Notes: a model not told the origin generated them from the sequence alone. A DNA stretch of 64,000 nucleotides from Haematococcus lacustris (GCA_030144725.1 JASKMD010000026.1:12267407-12331406), one strand, 5' to 3'; shown: positions 34,455 to 45,967, counted from the stretch's first letter. Made by a program: numbers and translations.

Positions 34455-37400
34455 CCAGCTTTGCCCCTGGTAGCCACACCCCCGGCCTGCGCCTGGCCAC
34501 CCATAACATTCAGGGCTTTGCCAACCGAGCCTCCACTGCCCAGGGTGTGTGGTCTCAGGGGTGCACCATCACCCACCGTACCAAAGTGCATGACCTAGTG
34601 TACCTGTGGGGCAAGGTCTTGAGGCTGCATGTAGTGTGCGTGCAAGAGACTAAGCTTAGCGGGGCTAGCAGGGCAGACAACCACACAGGCTCAGCGGGAG
34701 TGGAAGCTAGGATCCAGGCGGCAGCGCACGACCTAGGCATTCCAGGGTACACGTGCTTCTGGGCCAGCTACCCTTCTGGGGCCAGCAAGGGTGTGGGAGT
34801 GCTAGTGCGCTCAGACCTCCTTCGTGCCGGCCACATCACCATTCGCCCTGACAATGTCCACCCCGAGTGTGATGGTCGCAGGCTGGCTGTGCGCTTGAAC
34901 TGCTTTGGGCATGATCTCACTCTGCTTTGCCTGTACATGCCGTGTGAGGGCACGGGTCAGACTAGGTACCTTAAAGAGGAGGTTTGCCCTTGGATTCAGC
35001 GCCACACCCGGCCCGGTAGCCACCTAGTGTTGTTGGGGGACATGAACATGGTCTTTCAAGGTGCTAGAGACTGCCTTCCGGGGTGGAATAGGGACTCCCG
35101 CGAGCATCACATCCTAGATCCAGCCCAAGGCACTCATACTCACCGTCAGTCCACCATCGCCGACTACACCACCTCAGCGCCACATGCCATGAACACCATC
35201 CTCAACACCCATGGCCTGATAGACTGCTACCGTCACAAGCACCCCACCTCCCACACCTTCTCTTGCTTCCACCACGCTCGCTGTCGGTTGCTTGACAGGA
35301 TCTTTGCCCCTGATGCTCTGTTACAGTATGTAGAGCAATGCCATGTGGACTGTCGCACAGTGTCAGATCACAGACCTGTAGTCATGCACATCAGGCCGGG
35401 AGTAGCCCAGACACACAAGGGCCACCCTTTCCCTCGCCACCGCATCCACTTTGACAAGCATGACGTTCTGCTGCAAGAGTTTCAAGGGTGGGCAACCTCT
35501 CAGCTTGTTGCTGCCCCTATGGGTGATGACATCATTGAGTGGTGGCCTAGCTTCAAGGTTGCCCTTGCCGGTATGATCAGGGTGTTGAACACCAAGGCTA
35601 GGACTCTGCAGGAGGCTCCAGGGGCTGAGGAGGTTTACGTAGCTGACAGAGAGTTGGTTGCTGCTATCCAGGCCTTAGAGCTCACAGCAGGCAGCACCGC
35701 TCACAGCCTGCAGCGAGTAGTGGAGGCCAAAGCCCGGTATGTCAAGGCCTTAGCAGCCCATTCCTCTCCTGCCGACCTGAGAGCTAGGTGGCAGTGGCTG
35801 CATGAGGGGGAACGGGCGGCTGCCCACTTTAAGGGTGTGCTTGCTCATGCTAACACTGCAGTGGTTGCTGTGCGCACACCAGGGGGAGGATTAGCCAGCA
35901 CCCCAACCTCCATCGCTTCAGTCCTAGTAGCCCACTATGCCCGCATCTCCGCTGACCCTGTGTGTGAGGATGAGGCAGTGCAGCACGTGCTTGCCGCTGT
36001 CAGGGCCCACGCCACCCCAGTAGACCAGGGAGTAGCTAGTAGGGCGGGTGCTCCACAAGTGTCCTGTGAGGAGGTCAGGGCGGCTTGCAAGCACATGGCC
36101 CCAGGCACTGCCCCCGGTCCTGATGGTATGCCAGTTAATGTGTGGCGGGTAGGGAGAGGTTGTTTGCAGCCTCTGCTTGCTCGCTTGTTCACAGCCATAG
36201 GCAACACACACTCCATGCCGCACATGTTCACGTGGGGGGCGGTGTGCCCCATCAGCAAATCAGGCAATGCCACCTCCCCAGCCAACTACCGCCCCATCAC
36301 TCTGTTAAACACTGACTACCGTGTCCTTGCCCGTGTGTTGAATGCTCGCTTAGTAGGTGTGCTTGCTGATAGTATAGGCCCAGAGCAGTCGGCCTTCCTT
36401 CCCAAGAGGCTCATAGGGGACAACATCAATTTCCTCCAATTGCTCCCAGCGGCTTTGCGTGCGCAGCAGGGCATGCCAGGGTTGCCTTCTTCTGCAGCAG
36501 TGGCCTTCATTGACTTTGCCAAAGCGTATGACACCATCAGTCGCCCCTTCTTGTATGCTGTGATTGAGGCTGTAGGAGCAGGTGCCTTTCTGCCATGGGT
36601 GAAGGCGTTGCTGTCAGACTGCCGTGCCTGCGTGGTAGTCAATGGGTGCAAGTCCCCGTGGGCCCAATGGGAGGCTGGAGTGCGTCAGGGCTGCCCTCTG
36701 TCACCTTCCCTCTACCTCTTTGTGGCTTGGGCCCTGTCGTGTTGGCTGCAAGCGCAACCTAGACTGGGTGTTGTAGTGGCAGGCCAGCGCCGCGTGTGCA
36801 TGCAGTTTGCTGATGACACAGAAGTTTTCATTCGCTCCTTGGCTGAGGCTGATGTGCAACCCTTGTGCTTGTGCATGGCGGTTTTCAAGCAGGCCTCAGG
36901 TCAAGACATGAACACAGACAAAAGCACCCTCTTACACATAGGCACCCCCACCACGCCTCCCTCACCTAGTGTTGTATGCGGTATGCCTGTGGTCACCATG
37001 CACAAGGCCCTAGGGGTTCACATCCACAATGACACTGATGATGTTCCGCACACCACATCCATTTGGACAAGACTGATTGAGGGGGTAGAGCACTCCTTCA
37101 CTAAGCTGGCCCGCCTGCACATGTCAGCCATGGGAAGGGGTCTAGCGGCCTCCACGTTTGCCGTCAGTCGTTTCCTGTTTCATGGGGAGTTCATGGGCCT
37201 CCCCCCCCCTCCCCTGCTGCAACGCATCACCTCAGCCTCCCAGAAGCTGGTAGATAGGGGGGTCCCACCTGATAGCAGCACCCGCAGCCCCATGCCCGGG
37301 GTCCCCGGCCTGCTCCTGTCCGGGGCGCCCAGCCAAGGGGGTTTTGGCCTCCTGCCATGGAAGCAACACATGCTGGCCCGCCATGCGGTGTGGGCGTGCA

Positions 37401-39223
37401 AGCTGCTGGGGTTCCTGGCCTGTGATGGCCTCCCCCTGCAGCCCATGCAGGTCCGCCGGCGCCGGGAGTTGCATGCAGCCATGCAAGCAGCCACTCCCAG
37501 CAGGCAACGCCACCTACGCAACCAGCTGGAACGCTTGCAGCACCCGCCTCATCGGGCGGCGTGGATGTCCCTCACTCCCCTCATCCTCCTCACCGCCAGC
37601 CCCCACCTCCACCCTGCCTTCCACCTCCTAGCCCTAGCCCGGGCCAAGCCAGGCGTGAGCGGCAACCTCCCAGAGGCTGGCCTGCCTGGCCTCCTACGGC
37701 GCATTGTGGCAGCCCTCCGCGGGTTGGGCTGCCCAACAGACCTCACACCGGAGCTGCCGCTGCCAGTTGGGCCAGCTTGCAGCCATATCCCAGTGTGGGG
37801 CAACCCGTTGCTGGCCATGGAGGACGCTCAGCAGCCCCCTGCCCCCTTCCCACAGCAGGCGGGGGCTCAAGCTCTGCAGTGGGTGGCAGAGTGGGCTACC
37901 ACAGGCTTTCAAGAGCTGGCAGCCATCCCCTCCCTCACCAACCTCAGCAGTCTCCTCCACCTCTGCCGGGTCACTCAGCCAGCGGGCCGGGGGGGCAGGG
38001 TGGGGTCCAGGGAGTGGCAGCGGGCGGTGTGGGGGGAGGAACAGGTTGCCAGGAGCATAGCAGTGGCCGTTAGAGCCAATCCAGCCCGCTGCGCTACAGG
38101 CCTCTTCGCCATGTGGGCCCGCTTGCCCACCGGTTGGCAGCAAGAGGTGGCACGGCAAGCTCCCTTGCCAGCCCCGGCGGACCCCCAAGCTCTGCAAAGG
38201 GTGGCAGTAGCCATGGTGATGGACCGGCTAGGTTGGCTGCCTAAGGGCCCCCCCACGGGCAGGGCGCCAGCCCCCTCCCCCATCCCCATCCTTGAGGGTG
38301 CCACGGTCAAGTGCCTCACCCGGGTCCTTATGGAGCCGGTCACCATGCTGCGGGCGGAAGCCAACGCTCGTTTTGTCAAGGACGCCCTGGCTGGGATGTG
38401 GTCCCCTCCCCCTCCACTTACCTCCGCCCCCCATCTACCCCTCCCCTCCTCACCCCCCGCCACCCAAGCTCATGGGGAAGCTTGGCTTGCCTCACGGCTC
38501 CCCTCCCTGTGGAAGCTACCCTGGCTCAACTCTTCAAAGGAGGTCATGTGGCGCCTAGTAGTCAACGGGGTCCCTTGTGCAGGGGGTCTCAACATCGGCA
38601 TGGCCTGCCCGTGCGGCTGGGTTCCTGTGCGGGATCCTTCACTCCGAGGGCAGGCCAGGGCTGATGCTCAAGGCAGTGCCATGAGGCGCCACACTTTCTG
38701 GGACTGCCCCCTAGCTTGTGCCGTTGTGCGCGAACTGCGCCGGGCCCTGCCCCCTGCTGTTCACCTCCACACCGCGCATGTCTGGCTGGCCATGTCACCT
38801 TGCACCACCCATGTCCACCAGGGTGTGTGGGATGTGGTCTGCTTGGCTGCCTTGGGAGCCATGTGGTGTGGTCGGCGGGTCTGGTGGGCCCGGCAGCTAG
38901 CTGCTAGGGATCATGATGAAGCCCATGCCCTACGTCAAACCTCCTTGGATGAGCTTTGGCACTTGGCTGACGCCCTACCTGATACCACCCCTGCCTTGTC
39001 CCTATGTGACAGAGTGTGCCGCTATGTTGTAGGCGACTTCTGGTCTCAAGTGCAGGACTTTGTTGCTTTGCACACCATCCCCCACAACTGGCCTGCTGCG
39101 AACTCCATTCCTCACAATCACCCTTTCATTTGCACCCATGGTGACGGTCAAGCCAGGCAGCTACGCACCCACCTGCCTGACATTGGAGCCATAGAGGACA
39201 TGCTACCTGTTGATTTGGACTGA
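34436..39223 (+). CDS. L1 ORF2: APE endonuclease, reverse transcriptase, zinc-binding C-terminus
   Basis: 1595 aa, apparently intact. Endonuclease: LATHNIQGF (N), VCVQETKLSG (E), LLGDMNMVF (D202, N204), LLDRIFA, and VSDHRPV (D311, H312). Reverse transcriptase: APGPDGMPVNVW, NYRPITLLNTDYRVLARVL, QSAFLPKRLIGDNI, AFIDFAKAYDTIS (catalytic D), GVRQGCPLSPSLYLF, and QFADDTEVF (FADD at 791-794). The C-terminal part has CPCGW (1391-1393) and HTFWDCPLAC (H1419, C1424, C1428), like the zinc-binding tail of plant/algal L1 elements. No RNase H domain seen. It nicks target DNA and copies its own RNA in cis. All catalytic residues are present, so this copy may be recently active, limited by the ORF1 break. 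Confidence 0.97.
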   Translation: MSQPRVASFAPGSHTPGLRLATHNIQGFANRASTAQGVWSQGCTITHRTKVHDLVYLWGKVLRLHVVCVQETKLSGASRADNHTGSAGVEARIQAAAHDLGIPGYTCFWASYPSGASKGVGVLVRSDLLRAGHITIRPDNVHPECDGRRLAVRLNCFGHDLTLLCLYMPCEGTGQTRYLKEEVCPWIQRHTRPGSHLVLLGDMNMVFQGARDCLPGWNRDSREHHILDPAQGTHTHRQSTIADYTTSAPHAMNTILNTHGLIDCYRHKHPTSHTFSCFHHARCRLLDRIFAPDALLQYVEQCHVDCRTVSDHRPVVMHIRPGVAQTHKGHPFPRHRIHFDKHDVLLQEFQGWATSQLVAAPMGDDIIEWWPSFKVALAGMIRVLNTKARTLQEAPGAEEVYVADRELVAAIQALELTAGSTAHSLQRVVEAKARYVKALAAHSSPADLRARWQWLHEGERAAAHFKGVLAHANTAVVAVRTPGGGLASTPTSIASVLVAHYARISADPVCEDEAVQHVLAAVRAHATPVDQGVASRAGAPQVSCEEVRAACKHMAPGTAPGPDGMPVNVWRVGRGCLQPLLARLFTAIGNTHSMPHMFTWGAVCPISKSGNATSPANYRPITLLNTDYRVLARVLNARLVGVLADSIGPEQSAFLPKRLIGDNINFLQLLPAALRAQQGMPGLPSSAAVAFIDFAKAYDTISRPFLYAVIEAVGAGAFLPWVKALLSDCRACVVVNGCKSPWAQWEAGVRQGCPLSPSLYLFVAWALSCWLQAQPRLGVVVAGQRRVCMQFADDTEVFIRSLAEADVQPLCLCMAVFKQASGQDMNTDKSTLLHIGTPTTPPSPSVVCGMPVVTMHKALGVHIHNDTDDVPHTTSIWTRLIEGVEHSFTKLARLHMSAMGRGLAASTFAVSRFLFHGEFMGLPPPPLLQRITSASQKLVDRGVPPDSSTRSPMPGVPGLLLSGAPSQGGFGLLPWKQHMLARHAVWACKLLGFLACDGLPLQPMQVRRRRELHAAMQAATPSRQRHLRNQLERLQHPPHRAAWMSLTPLILLTASPHLHPAFHLLALARAKPGVSGNLPEAGLPGLLRRIVAALRGLGCPTDLTPELPLPVGPACSHIPVWGNPLLAMEDAQQPPAPFPQQAGAQALQWVAEWATTGFQELAAIPSLTNLSSLLHLCRVTQPAGRGGRVGSREWQRAVWGEEQVARSIAVAVRANPARCATGLFAMWARLPTGWQQEVARQAPLPAPADPQALQRVAVAMVMDRLGWLPKGPPTGRAPAPSPIPILEGATVKCLTRVLMEPVTMLRAEANARFVKDALAGMWSPPPPLTSAPHLPLPSSPPATQAHGEAWLASRLPSLWKLPWLNSSKEVMWRLVVNGVPCAGGLNIGMACPCGWVPVRDPSLRGQARADAQGSAMRRHTFWDCPLACAVVRELRRALPPAVHLHTAHVWLAMSPCTTHVHQGVWDVVCLAALGAMWCGRRVWWARQLAARDHDEAHALRQTSLDELWHLADALPDTTPALSLCDRVCRYVVGDFWSQVQDFVALHTIPHNWPAANSIPHNHPFICTHGDGQARQLRTHLPDIGAIEDMLPVDLD

Positions 39224-39866
39224 GTTTGATCCTAGCCCTAGCCTGGCCGTTGGGGGTAGTTGCCTTGTCTTGTCTCCCTTGTCTAGCTGGGCCTCCTAGT
39301 AGGCAGGTGGCGGGGACGCTAAGGACGCCATTTAGAGCTTTGTGCCTTGTCCTTGCTGTTTGTCACCTAGTGTAGTTTGGGTAGCGTGTGGCAGCCTGAC
39401 AATCGCTAGGCCTCCCCCTGTTCTCCCTTTGTGCCCATGAGGGCTGCTTGCTCGGTGTGAGCGTTTTTGCCCCAAACAGTGTGACGGTGGCCCTGCCACT
39501 GGTGCTGTAAGGCCTCTCTCTCTCCCCATGCAGCAGGTGTGGTTCAATAGCTACAAATCTCCCGGGAGGCCGGGGGATCGACACCCGTAATGGGCCAGAA
39601 ATATTTGGCGTAATCGGACTTCCTGAGGGCAGTGCCCGCCATCGTGCGGGGTGGGAGCTGGAGTGGAGTAGGCTAATTTCCTATGAAGCTCAGGAGGGTA
39701 GACACGTTTCCGAGCCGGGGCGTGTCGTGCTGTGAGAGCGCCCTTTAGGCATACGTCAGCCCGCGGGGGCCCTCCCCATGGTGTGAAAGACCAGAAGCGG
39801 CGCGCGGTTCCTTAGTGCACGCCCCCTGAAGCTTCGGGGGGAGTAGTCTTTCTTTCTTTTTTTTTC
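39224..39866 (+). other. L1 3' UTR with terminal stem-loop and pyrimidine tail
   Basis: Ends with CCCCCTGAAGCTTCGGGGGG (39822-39841), a 20-nt palindrome with one T/G pair, then TAGTCTTTCTTTC and a T run to 39865. Some LINEs use a 3' stem for RT recognition; here that role is inferred. There is no poly(A). Confidence 0.75.
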
Positions 39867-41385
39867 ATGTGTGCCTATCTGTGTGTCTATGCCAATGCAT
39901 TCCAGCATTCCCAGCACAGCACAGCATAGTCAGGAGCGGCAGCCAGGCGTTGTCAGGGTGTTTGGTCAGCCTGCCCACTTCTAGTCATGCATGTCCTTGT
40001 TTTGTTGATCACAAGCATGCCCCTTGCTTGCTGCAGGTGTAACAGTCACATAGCGACCCCTCGGACCCTTCCCTCTAACCCTACCCTGTCCCATCACCAA
40101 CACCTCCAAGTCTCCTACGCCCCCACTTCCCCACTCCCCCTCACCTCCCCCCGGACATCGTGGTCCTCTCCCTACCCTACCCAGCAGCCAGGAGGAAGCC
40201 CTCTCTAGCCCCTCTTCTCCCTGCCCAATCTCATTCCTCTTCTTCCTCTCCTGCCTGCCCTGGCTGACCGCCTGCCGGCAAGTGGCTGACACCCAGCCCA
40301 GCCCAGCTGGCCTCCTGCCCCTTGGCTTCTTGCTCCTTCCCTCTGCTGTCCCACCACCACCACCTCCAAGTCCGCAACCCGTATACTTCCCCCCACCCCA
40401 ACAGGGCAGCCTGGAGCCGGCGCTAGTATTAGCCCTCTTCTCCCTCTTCTCCCTGCCCCTTCTCATTCGTCCCTTTCTAGCTAACCGCCTGCCGGCAAGT
40501 GGCTGACACCCAATACCCAGCCTAATCTCCTCCCTCATGTGCATGCCCCTTGGTTGCAGGTCTGATGGGCACCTCCCCCCCCCCTTCCTTTTTCCCATTT
40601 CCCCCTTACCCGCCACAACACAGCCTCCGCCCGGGCTGCCCCGGCTCAGCCCTCCTACCCCTTGGCCCCTTCCTTCTTCCTTCCGCTGTGGGACAAGTGA
40701 AAACAATTGCGCTATGTATGTCTTGGGCTTCGTGACTTCCTTGCTGTGTGGACAGTAGCACCCACAGATGATGACGAGACATTGGGCTGCTTGGCTTAGT
40801 GAATGGCATTGAAAAGGATTGGGGTGATGTGTGTCATGTACTTGCCATGCATCATAACTTTGGCTCCTGTTGATCGGTAAGATCATGTTGAGTATGCAAC
40901 ATCATGTTGATGCAAGCGTACGACACAGAGCCTTGAATTGTCAATGATACCTAGTCTTCTAATGCAATAGTGGGAGGGTAGGATGTTTTGTGTAAAGCTG
41001 ACAACCGGTTAGTGCATGGATGGCCCGCTTGTACGGATAACCCATCTTCGCAACGTTCTCGTGTTCTTGCCCTTGCTAGCATAACGTGCCTTACCAAGCC
41101 TTAATGTAGTGCACTACTCACGAGACGCAAGTGATAGCATGGTTTGCAGCTGCAAGCCTGATACCCCTCGTGTCGCCCTCATGCACCGACCACATGCACA
41201 CACTACATTGTTATGGATGCGTCTCCAGGACCTAGCTGTGTGTTGTTGACCATACAAGGGGCATAACACGCACCACACCCTAGCATGTGGCTGGATCACT
41301 GTCAGGCCTGCACTTGCTAGGCATGACCGTGATGCATACATGCAAAGGGGGTATGTAGCAGGTGGCTACCACGTTTGCAGCATCA
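39866..41385. repeat. Duplicated segment B, right part
   Basis: Matches 24579-26067. A following block at 41390-41480 repeats part of it again (CATACAAGGGGCAT, CACCACACCCTAGCAT). Confidence 0.9.
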
Positions 41386-41556
41386 GCGCATCAACGCGTG
41401 GTGGTGTTGTCCATACAAGGGGCATGTGGCGCACCACACCCTAGCATTAGGCTGGATCTGGTGAGCCTCCACTATAGGTACCATCCGTGGTCCAGTTAGC
41501 TGTGACACATAGGGTGTGGATCACTGCCAGGCCTGCACTAGCTAAGCATGACCATG

Positions 41557-43109
41557 ATGCATACACGTGAGAACTTGCATGACTTCATGTTGAGCACCTG
41601 TGTTTGTGCACCTTGCTTTGAAGAGCGTTACAGAAAGTCCCGAACCCCTAGAGGGGGAGGGCGGCCAAGCAGCCTAACGGCTGACGGCTTAAGCGGTGTA
41701 AGCCATCTATCATACATGCAAAGGGTGTATGTAGCAGGTGGCTACCATGTTTGCGGCCTTAGCGCATCACCGCGTGGTGGTGTTGTCCAAACAAGGGGCG
41801 TAGGTATCATTTGAGAAGAGGACCTGACCACCACCGTTTTCTTCATTACATTTTGACCATTCACAGCTTACAAATCACGTTGTGTGGCATGGAACTGAAC
41901 GGAATCTCAGGACAGCCTTTTGAAAGCTTTTGTACCATGCAACATTCTTCTTGGATGGGCTCAAAGTTGCTGCTGATTACAACTCAAGACTGCACTGCCA
42001 CACACCTACAGCCTGCTGCTGTTGTCCATGCACTGCTCATGCACTACAACCTGTTGCTGCTGCTCATGCACTGCAGCCTGCTGCTGCTCATGCATTGCAG
42101 CACACCTACAGGCAAGGCAGGGCTGGGCAGGGCAAGGCAGGGAGGGCAGGGCAGGGCTGGGCAGGGCAGGGAGGGGCAACGCAAGGCTGGGGTGGGGTGG
42201 GGCAGGGCTGGGATGGGGTGGGGCAGGGCTAGGCAGGGAGGGGAGGGGCAACGCAAGGTTGGGATGGGGCAGGGTTGGGATGGGGTGGGGCAGGGCTGGG
42301 ATGGGGTGGGGTAGGGCTGGGCAGGGAGGGGAGGGGCAACGCAAGGCTGGGGTGGGGTGGGGCAGGGCAAGGCAGGAAGGGGCAACGCAACTGATGCCAC
42401 TGTTGCCGCCACTGCCACTGTCGATGAGGTGAGGGCAGCAAAGGGGGGGGCTGCACCTGCTGGTGCTGCTGTCCTTGCCCAGGTGACAGCAGCAGGAGGG
42501 GGGGGGTGCACCTGTTGCTGCTGCTGTCCCTGCCCAGGTGAGGGCAGCAAAGGGGGGGGCTGCACCTGCTGCTGCTGCTGTCCCTGCTCAGGTGAGGGCA
42601 GCAAAGGGGGGGGCTGCACCTGCTGCTGCTGCTGTCCCTGCTCAGGTGAGGGCAGCAAAGGGGGGGGGTGCACCTGCTGCTGCTGCTGTCCCTGCCCAGG
42701 TGAGGGCAGCAAAGGGGGGGGCTGCACCTGCTGCTGCTGCGGTCCTTGCCTAGGTGACAGCAGCAGGAGGGGGGGGTGCACCTGTTGCTGCTGCTGTCCC
42801 TGCTCAAGTGAGGGCAGCAGAGGTGGGGGGTGCACCTGTTGCTGTGCATGCTGTTCTGCCTCCACATCATTGTCAAGATTGTTTACATCATCACAATCTT
42901 CGTCACCACCTGTGTGCGTAGAAGCATGAGATCATGAGAATCAGCAGTATGTAGCAGTAGCATGTGCAGCTGGCATGCTTTTGATTGTTATTACCAGGGA
43001 GACACTTCCACTTTAGCCTTGGTGGTGCTCGTTTGACCGTGCCAGAGCTGAGATCTATCTCCTGCTTTTGATCAGGTTTCAACATGTGAATGGCAAACTC
43101 TATCACGAC
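41557..43109. repeat. Tandem segmental duplication, unit 1 (carries a truncated gene copy)
   Basis: Starts GCATACACGTGAGAACTTGC, ends AACTCTATCACGAC. Homologous to 43187-44903. It includes the 3' portion of the Gln-rich gene: the exon end ([20 protein letters not shown]), its intron and the QQQQQVHPP repeats, with more repeat units than unit 2. The upstream exon is cut off and fused to a copy of the 41145-41220 sequence, so this is a broken duplicate. Confidence 0.88.
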
Positions 43110-43186
43110 TCTAGCAGCTGCAAGCCTGATACCCCTCGTGTCGCCCTCATGCACCGACCACATGCACACACTACATTGTTATGGAT

Positions 43187-44903
43187 GCATACACGTGAGA
43201 ACTTGCATGACTTCGTGTTGAGCACCTGTGTTTGTGCACCTTGCTTTGAAGAGCGTTACAGAAAGTCCCGAACCCCTAGAGGGGGAGGGCGGCCAAGCAG
43301 CCTAACGGCTGACGGCTTAAGCGGTGTAAGCCATCTATCATACATGCAAAGGGTGTATGTAGCAGGTGGCTACCATGTTTGCGGCCTTGGCGCATCACCG
43401 CGTGGTGGTGTTGTCCAAACAAGGGGCGTAGGTATCATTTGAGAAGAGGACCTGACCACCACCGTTTTCTTCATTACATTTTGACCATTCACAGCTTACA
43501 AATCACGTTGTGTGGCATGGAACTGAACGGAATCTCAGGACAGCCTTTTGAAAGCTTTTGTACCATGCAACATTCTTCTTAGATGGGCTCAAAGTTGCTG
43601 CTGATTACAACTCAAGACTGCACTGCCACACACCTACAGCCTGCTGCTGTTGTCCATGCACTGCTCATGCACTACAACCTGTTGCTGCTGCTCATGCACT
43701 GCAGCCTGCTGCTGCTCATGCATTGCAGCACACCTACAGGCAAGGCAGGGCTGGGCAGGGCAAGGCAGGGAGGGCAGGGCAGGGCTGGGCAGGGCAGGGA
43801 GGGGCAACGCAAGGCTGGGGTGGGGTGGGGCAGGGCTGGGATGGGGTGGGGCAGGGCTAGGCAGGGAGGGGAGGGGCAACGCAAGGTTGGGATGGGGCAG
43901 GGTTGGGATGGGGTGGGGCAGGGCTGGGATGGGGTGGGGCAGGGCTGGGAGGGGGTAGGGCAGGGCTGGGAGGGGGTGGGTTAGGGCTGGGCAGGGAGGG
44001 GAGGGGCAACGCAAGGTTGGGATGGGGTGGGGCAGGGCTGGGATGGGGTGGGGCAGGGCTGGGATGGGGTAGGGCAGGGCTGGGAGGGGGTAGGGCAGGG
44101 CTGGGAGAGGGTGGGGCAGGACTGGGCAGGGAGGGGAGTGGCAACGCAAGGCTGGGAGGGGGTGGGGCAGGGCTGGGATGGGGTGGGGCAGGGCTGGGAT
44201 GGGGCAGGGCTGGGATGGGGTGGGGCAGGGCTGGGAGGGGGTGGGGCAGGGCTGGGAGGGGGTGGGGCAGGGCTGGGCAGGGAGGGGAGGGGCAACGCAA
44301 GGCTGGGAGGGGGTGGGGCAGGGCAAGGCAGGAAGGGGCAACGCAACTGATGCCACTGTTGCCGCCACTGCCACTGTCGATGAGGTGAGGGCAGCAAAGG
44401 GGGGGGCTGCACCTGCTGGTGCTGCTGTCCTTGCCCAGGTGACAGCAGCAGGAGAGGGGGGGTGCACCTGTTGCTGCTGCTGTCCCTGCCCAGGTGAGGG
44501 CAGCAAAGGGGGGGGCTGCACCTGCTGCTGCTGCGGTCCTTGCCTAGGTGACAGCAGCAGGAGGGGGGGGTGCACCTGTTGCTGCTGCTGTCCCTGCTCA
44601 AGTGAGGGCAGCAGAGGTGGGGGGTGCACCTGTTGCTGTGCATGCTGTTCTGCCTCCACATCATTGTCAAGATTGTTTACATCATCACAATCTTCGTCAC
44701 CACCTGTGTGCGTAGAAGCATGAGATCATGAGAATCAGCAGTATGTAGCAGTAGCATGTGCAGCTGGCATGCTTTTGATTGTTATTACCAGGGAGACACT
44801 TCCTCTTTAGCCTTGGTGGTGCTCGTTTGACCGTGCCAGAGCTGAGATCTATCTCCTGCTTTTGATCAGGTTTCAACATGTGAATGGCAAACTCTATCAC
44901 GAC
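43187..44903. repeat. Tandem segmental duplication, unit 2
   Basis: The longer copy (1.72 kb against 1.55 kb). The GGGGTGGGGCAGGGCTGGGA minisatellite is expanded and the Gln-rich repeat shortened relative to unit 1. Joins directly to unique exon sequence at 44904. Confidence 0.88.
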
Positions 44904-45158
44904 CTCTAATAAGTTCCACATGCCAAGAAGCTCCGGACCAAACAAGCTATAGTGGTCACAGCTGCGGTACCCTGGGGAGGCGCTATACCACACGCAATTC
45001 AATCGGCGAAACTTCTTAGAAAACTTCTTAATCGTGTTGCATATCGACGACCTAGCCTTGCTTATATACTTGTTGTTCTGCAGTGTCAACGCGGTAACCT
45101 TTTGGGTCTCAACAGCGAGCACAGCGTTATCAATGATGGTCATGTTTAGCTCTGTCAT
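43634..45158 (-). CDS. Gln/Pro-rich hypothetical protein, two exons
   Basis: Exon 1 (44789-45158) starts at an ATG ([19 protein letters not shown]) and encodes a basic then mixed region ending RKCLP. Intron 44704-44788 (GTAATA...ACACAG). Exon 2 from 44703 gives [19 protein letters not shown], then imperfect repeats of about 20 residues with QQQQ, VHPPP and LLPSPGQG. The frame remains open through the GC-rich minisatellite to 43634, but that tail is probably not coding. The intron is conserved in the duplicated copy at 42.9 kb. Family not recognised; the upstream exon could belong to a longer gene. Confidence 0.42.
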
Positions 45159-45830
45159 CCTGTGTAGACGGCCCACTGTCCAGCCACCTGCCTGGCTGTG
45201 GTGCTGGCTTGGCTTTGGCAGCCTTGCTCTTGGCCTTGCCTTCGCCATTGGTGGGCTCAGCTGCCTGCTCAGCCTTGATGCGCTTGCTGCGCTTGGCTGG
45301 CGGGGGAGTGCTGGGCCATGGCTCTGAGACTGCTGCCGGTGTAGCCTTCTGGCTGCTGCGTGGGGCCTGTGGGGGCTTGCGGGGGGTCACTACTGGGCAC
45401 CACATCAGGCCCCGCACTGGCTGGTCACGCTGCTTGTTCCATGCTGGGCGCACCAGGCACTGTTCCACATTCTCCACCTTTCTGTTGCTTTGGCGGGCCC
45501 TTCAATGAATTGACTGTGTGATGCAGTGCTGGAAAAAATGACCATAACAGATAACACATACAGGATGTTCCCAGCAGCCCTCCACCTTCCTATCAGGTGG
45601 CAACCCCTCAGGCATGCTCTCAAGCACATGACCTTATCCAGCAGCACATGGTATTTCTTGCACATGGGCCGTGGCTCTCGTATGTTGTTTGCTATTTGCA
45701 TGCACCCCACCCCACTCCCACTCCCACATGGCTACAAGGTCAGGCACCTGCTTTGAGCTGTAAGTGAGCGGTTGGCCCAGCAGCAAGCTGGCTGCAGGGT
45801 CATGCTGCAGCTGCAGCTCCAGCATGCTCC
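45130..45830 (-). CDS. Putative exons of a Lys-rich, possibly nuclear protein
   Basis: One open stretch (about 45477 to TGA at 45130) encodes VEQCLVRPAWNKQRDQPVRG, then a Pro/Ser-rich segment, PPPAKRSKRIKAE (a possible nuclear localisation signal) and an Ala/Lys-rich tail. Upstream, 45748-45825 is exon-like (LLLGQPLTYSSKQ followed by GTGCCT). The pieces between are ambiguous; I could not complete a model. It may be the 3' part of a gene distinct from the caprin-like gene that stops at 45968. Confidence 0.3.
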
Positions 45831-45967
45831 AGCTCCAGCTCCAGCTCCAGCATGCTCCAGCTCCAGCATGCTCCAGTCATGCTGCAGCTCCAGCAGGGGC
45901 AGGGCCAGCTCCAGCTCTGTTGCAGGCCGCCTTGACTGCCAGCATTGCGTAGGGTCCAGGGCCAGGG

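Larger units (their letters stand above)
31650..39866 (+). mobile_element. L1-type non-LTR retrotransposon, about 8.2 kb
   Basis: Full-length structure: about 500 bp of 5' UTR, split ORF1 (32152-34454), intact ORF2 (34436-39223), and a 640-bp 3' UTR ending in a short stem (39822-39841) and a C/T-rich tail. It is inserted in the second copy of a duplicated segment. The heptamer ATGTGTG flanks it at 31643-31649 and 39867-39873 and may be the target-site duplication. Relative to copy A, 549 bp of target (24030-24578) is missing. Confidence 0.93.
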
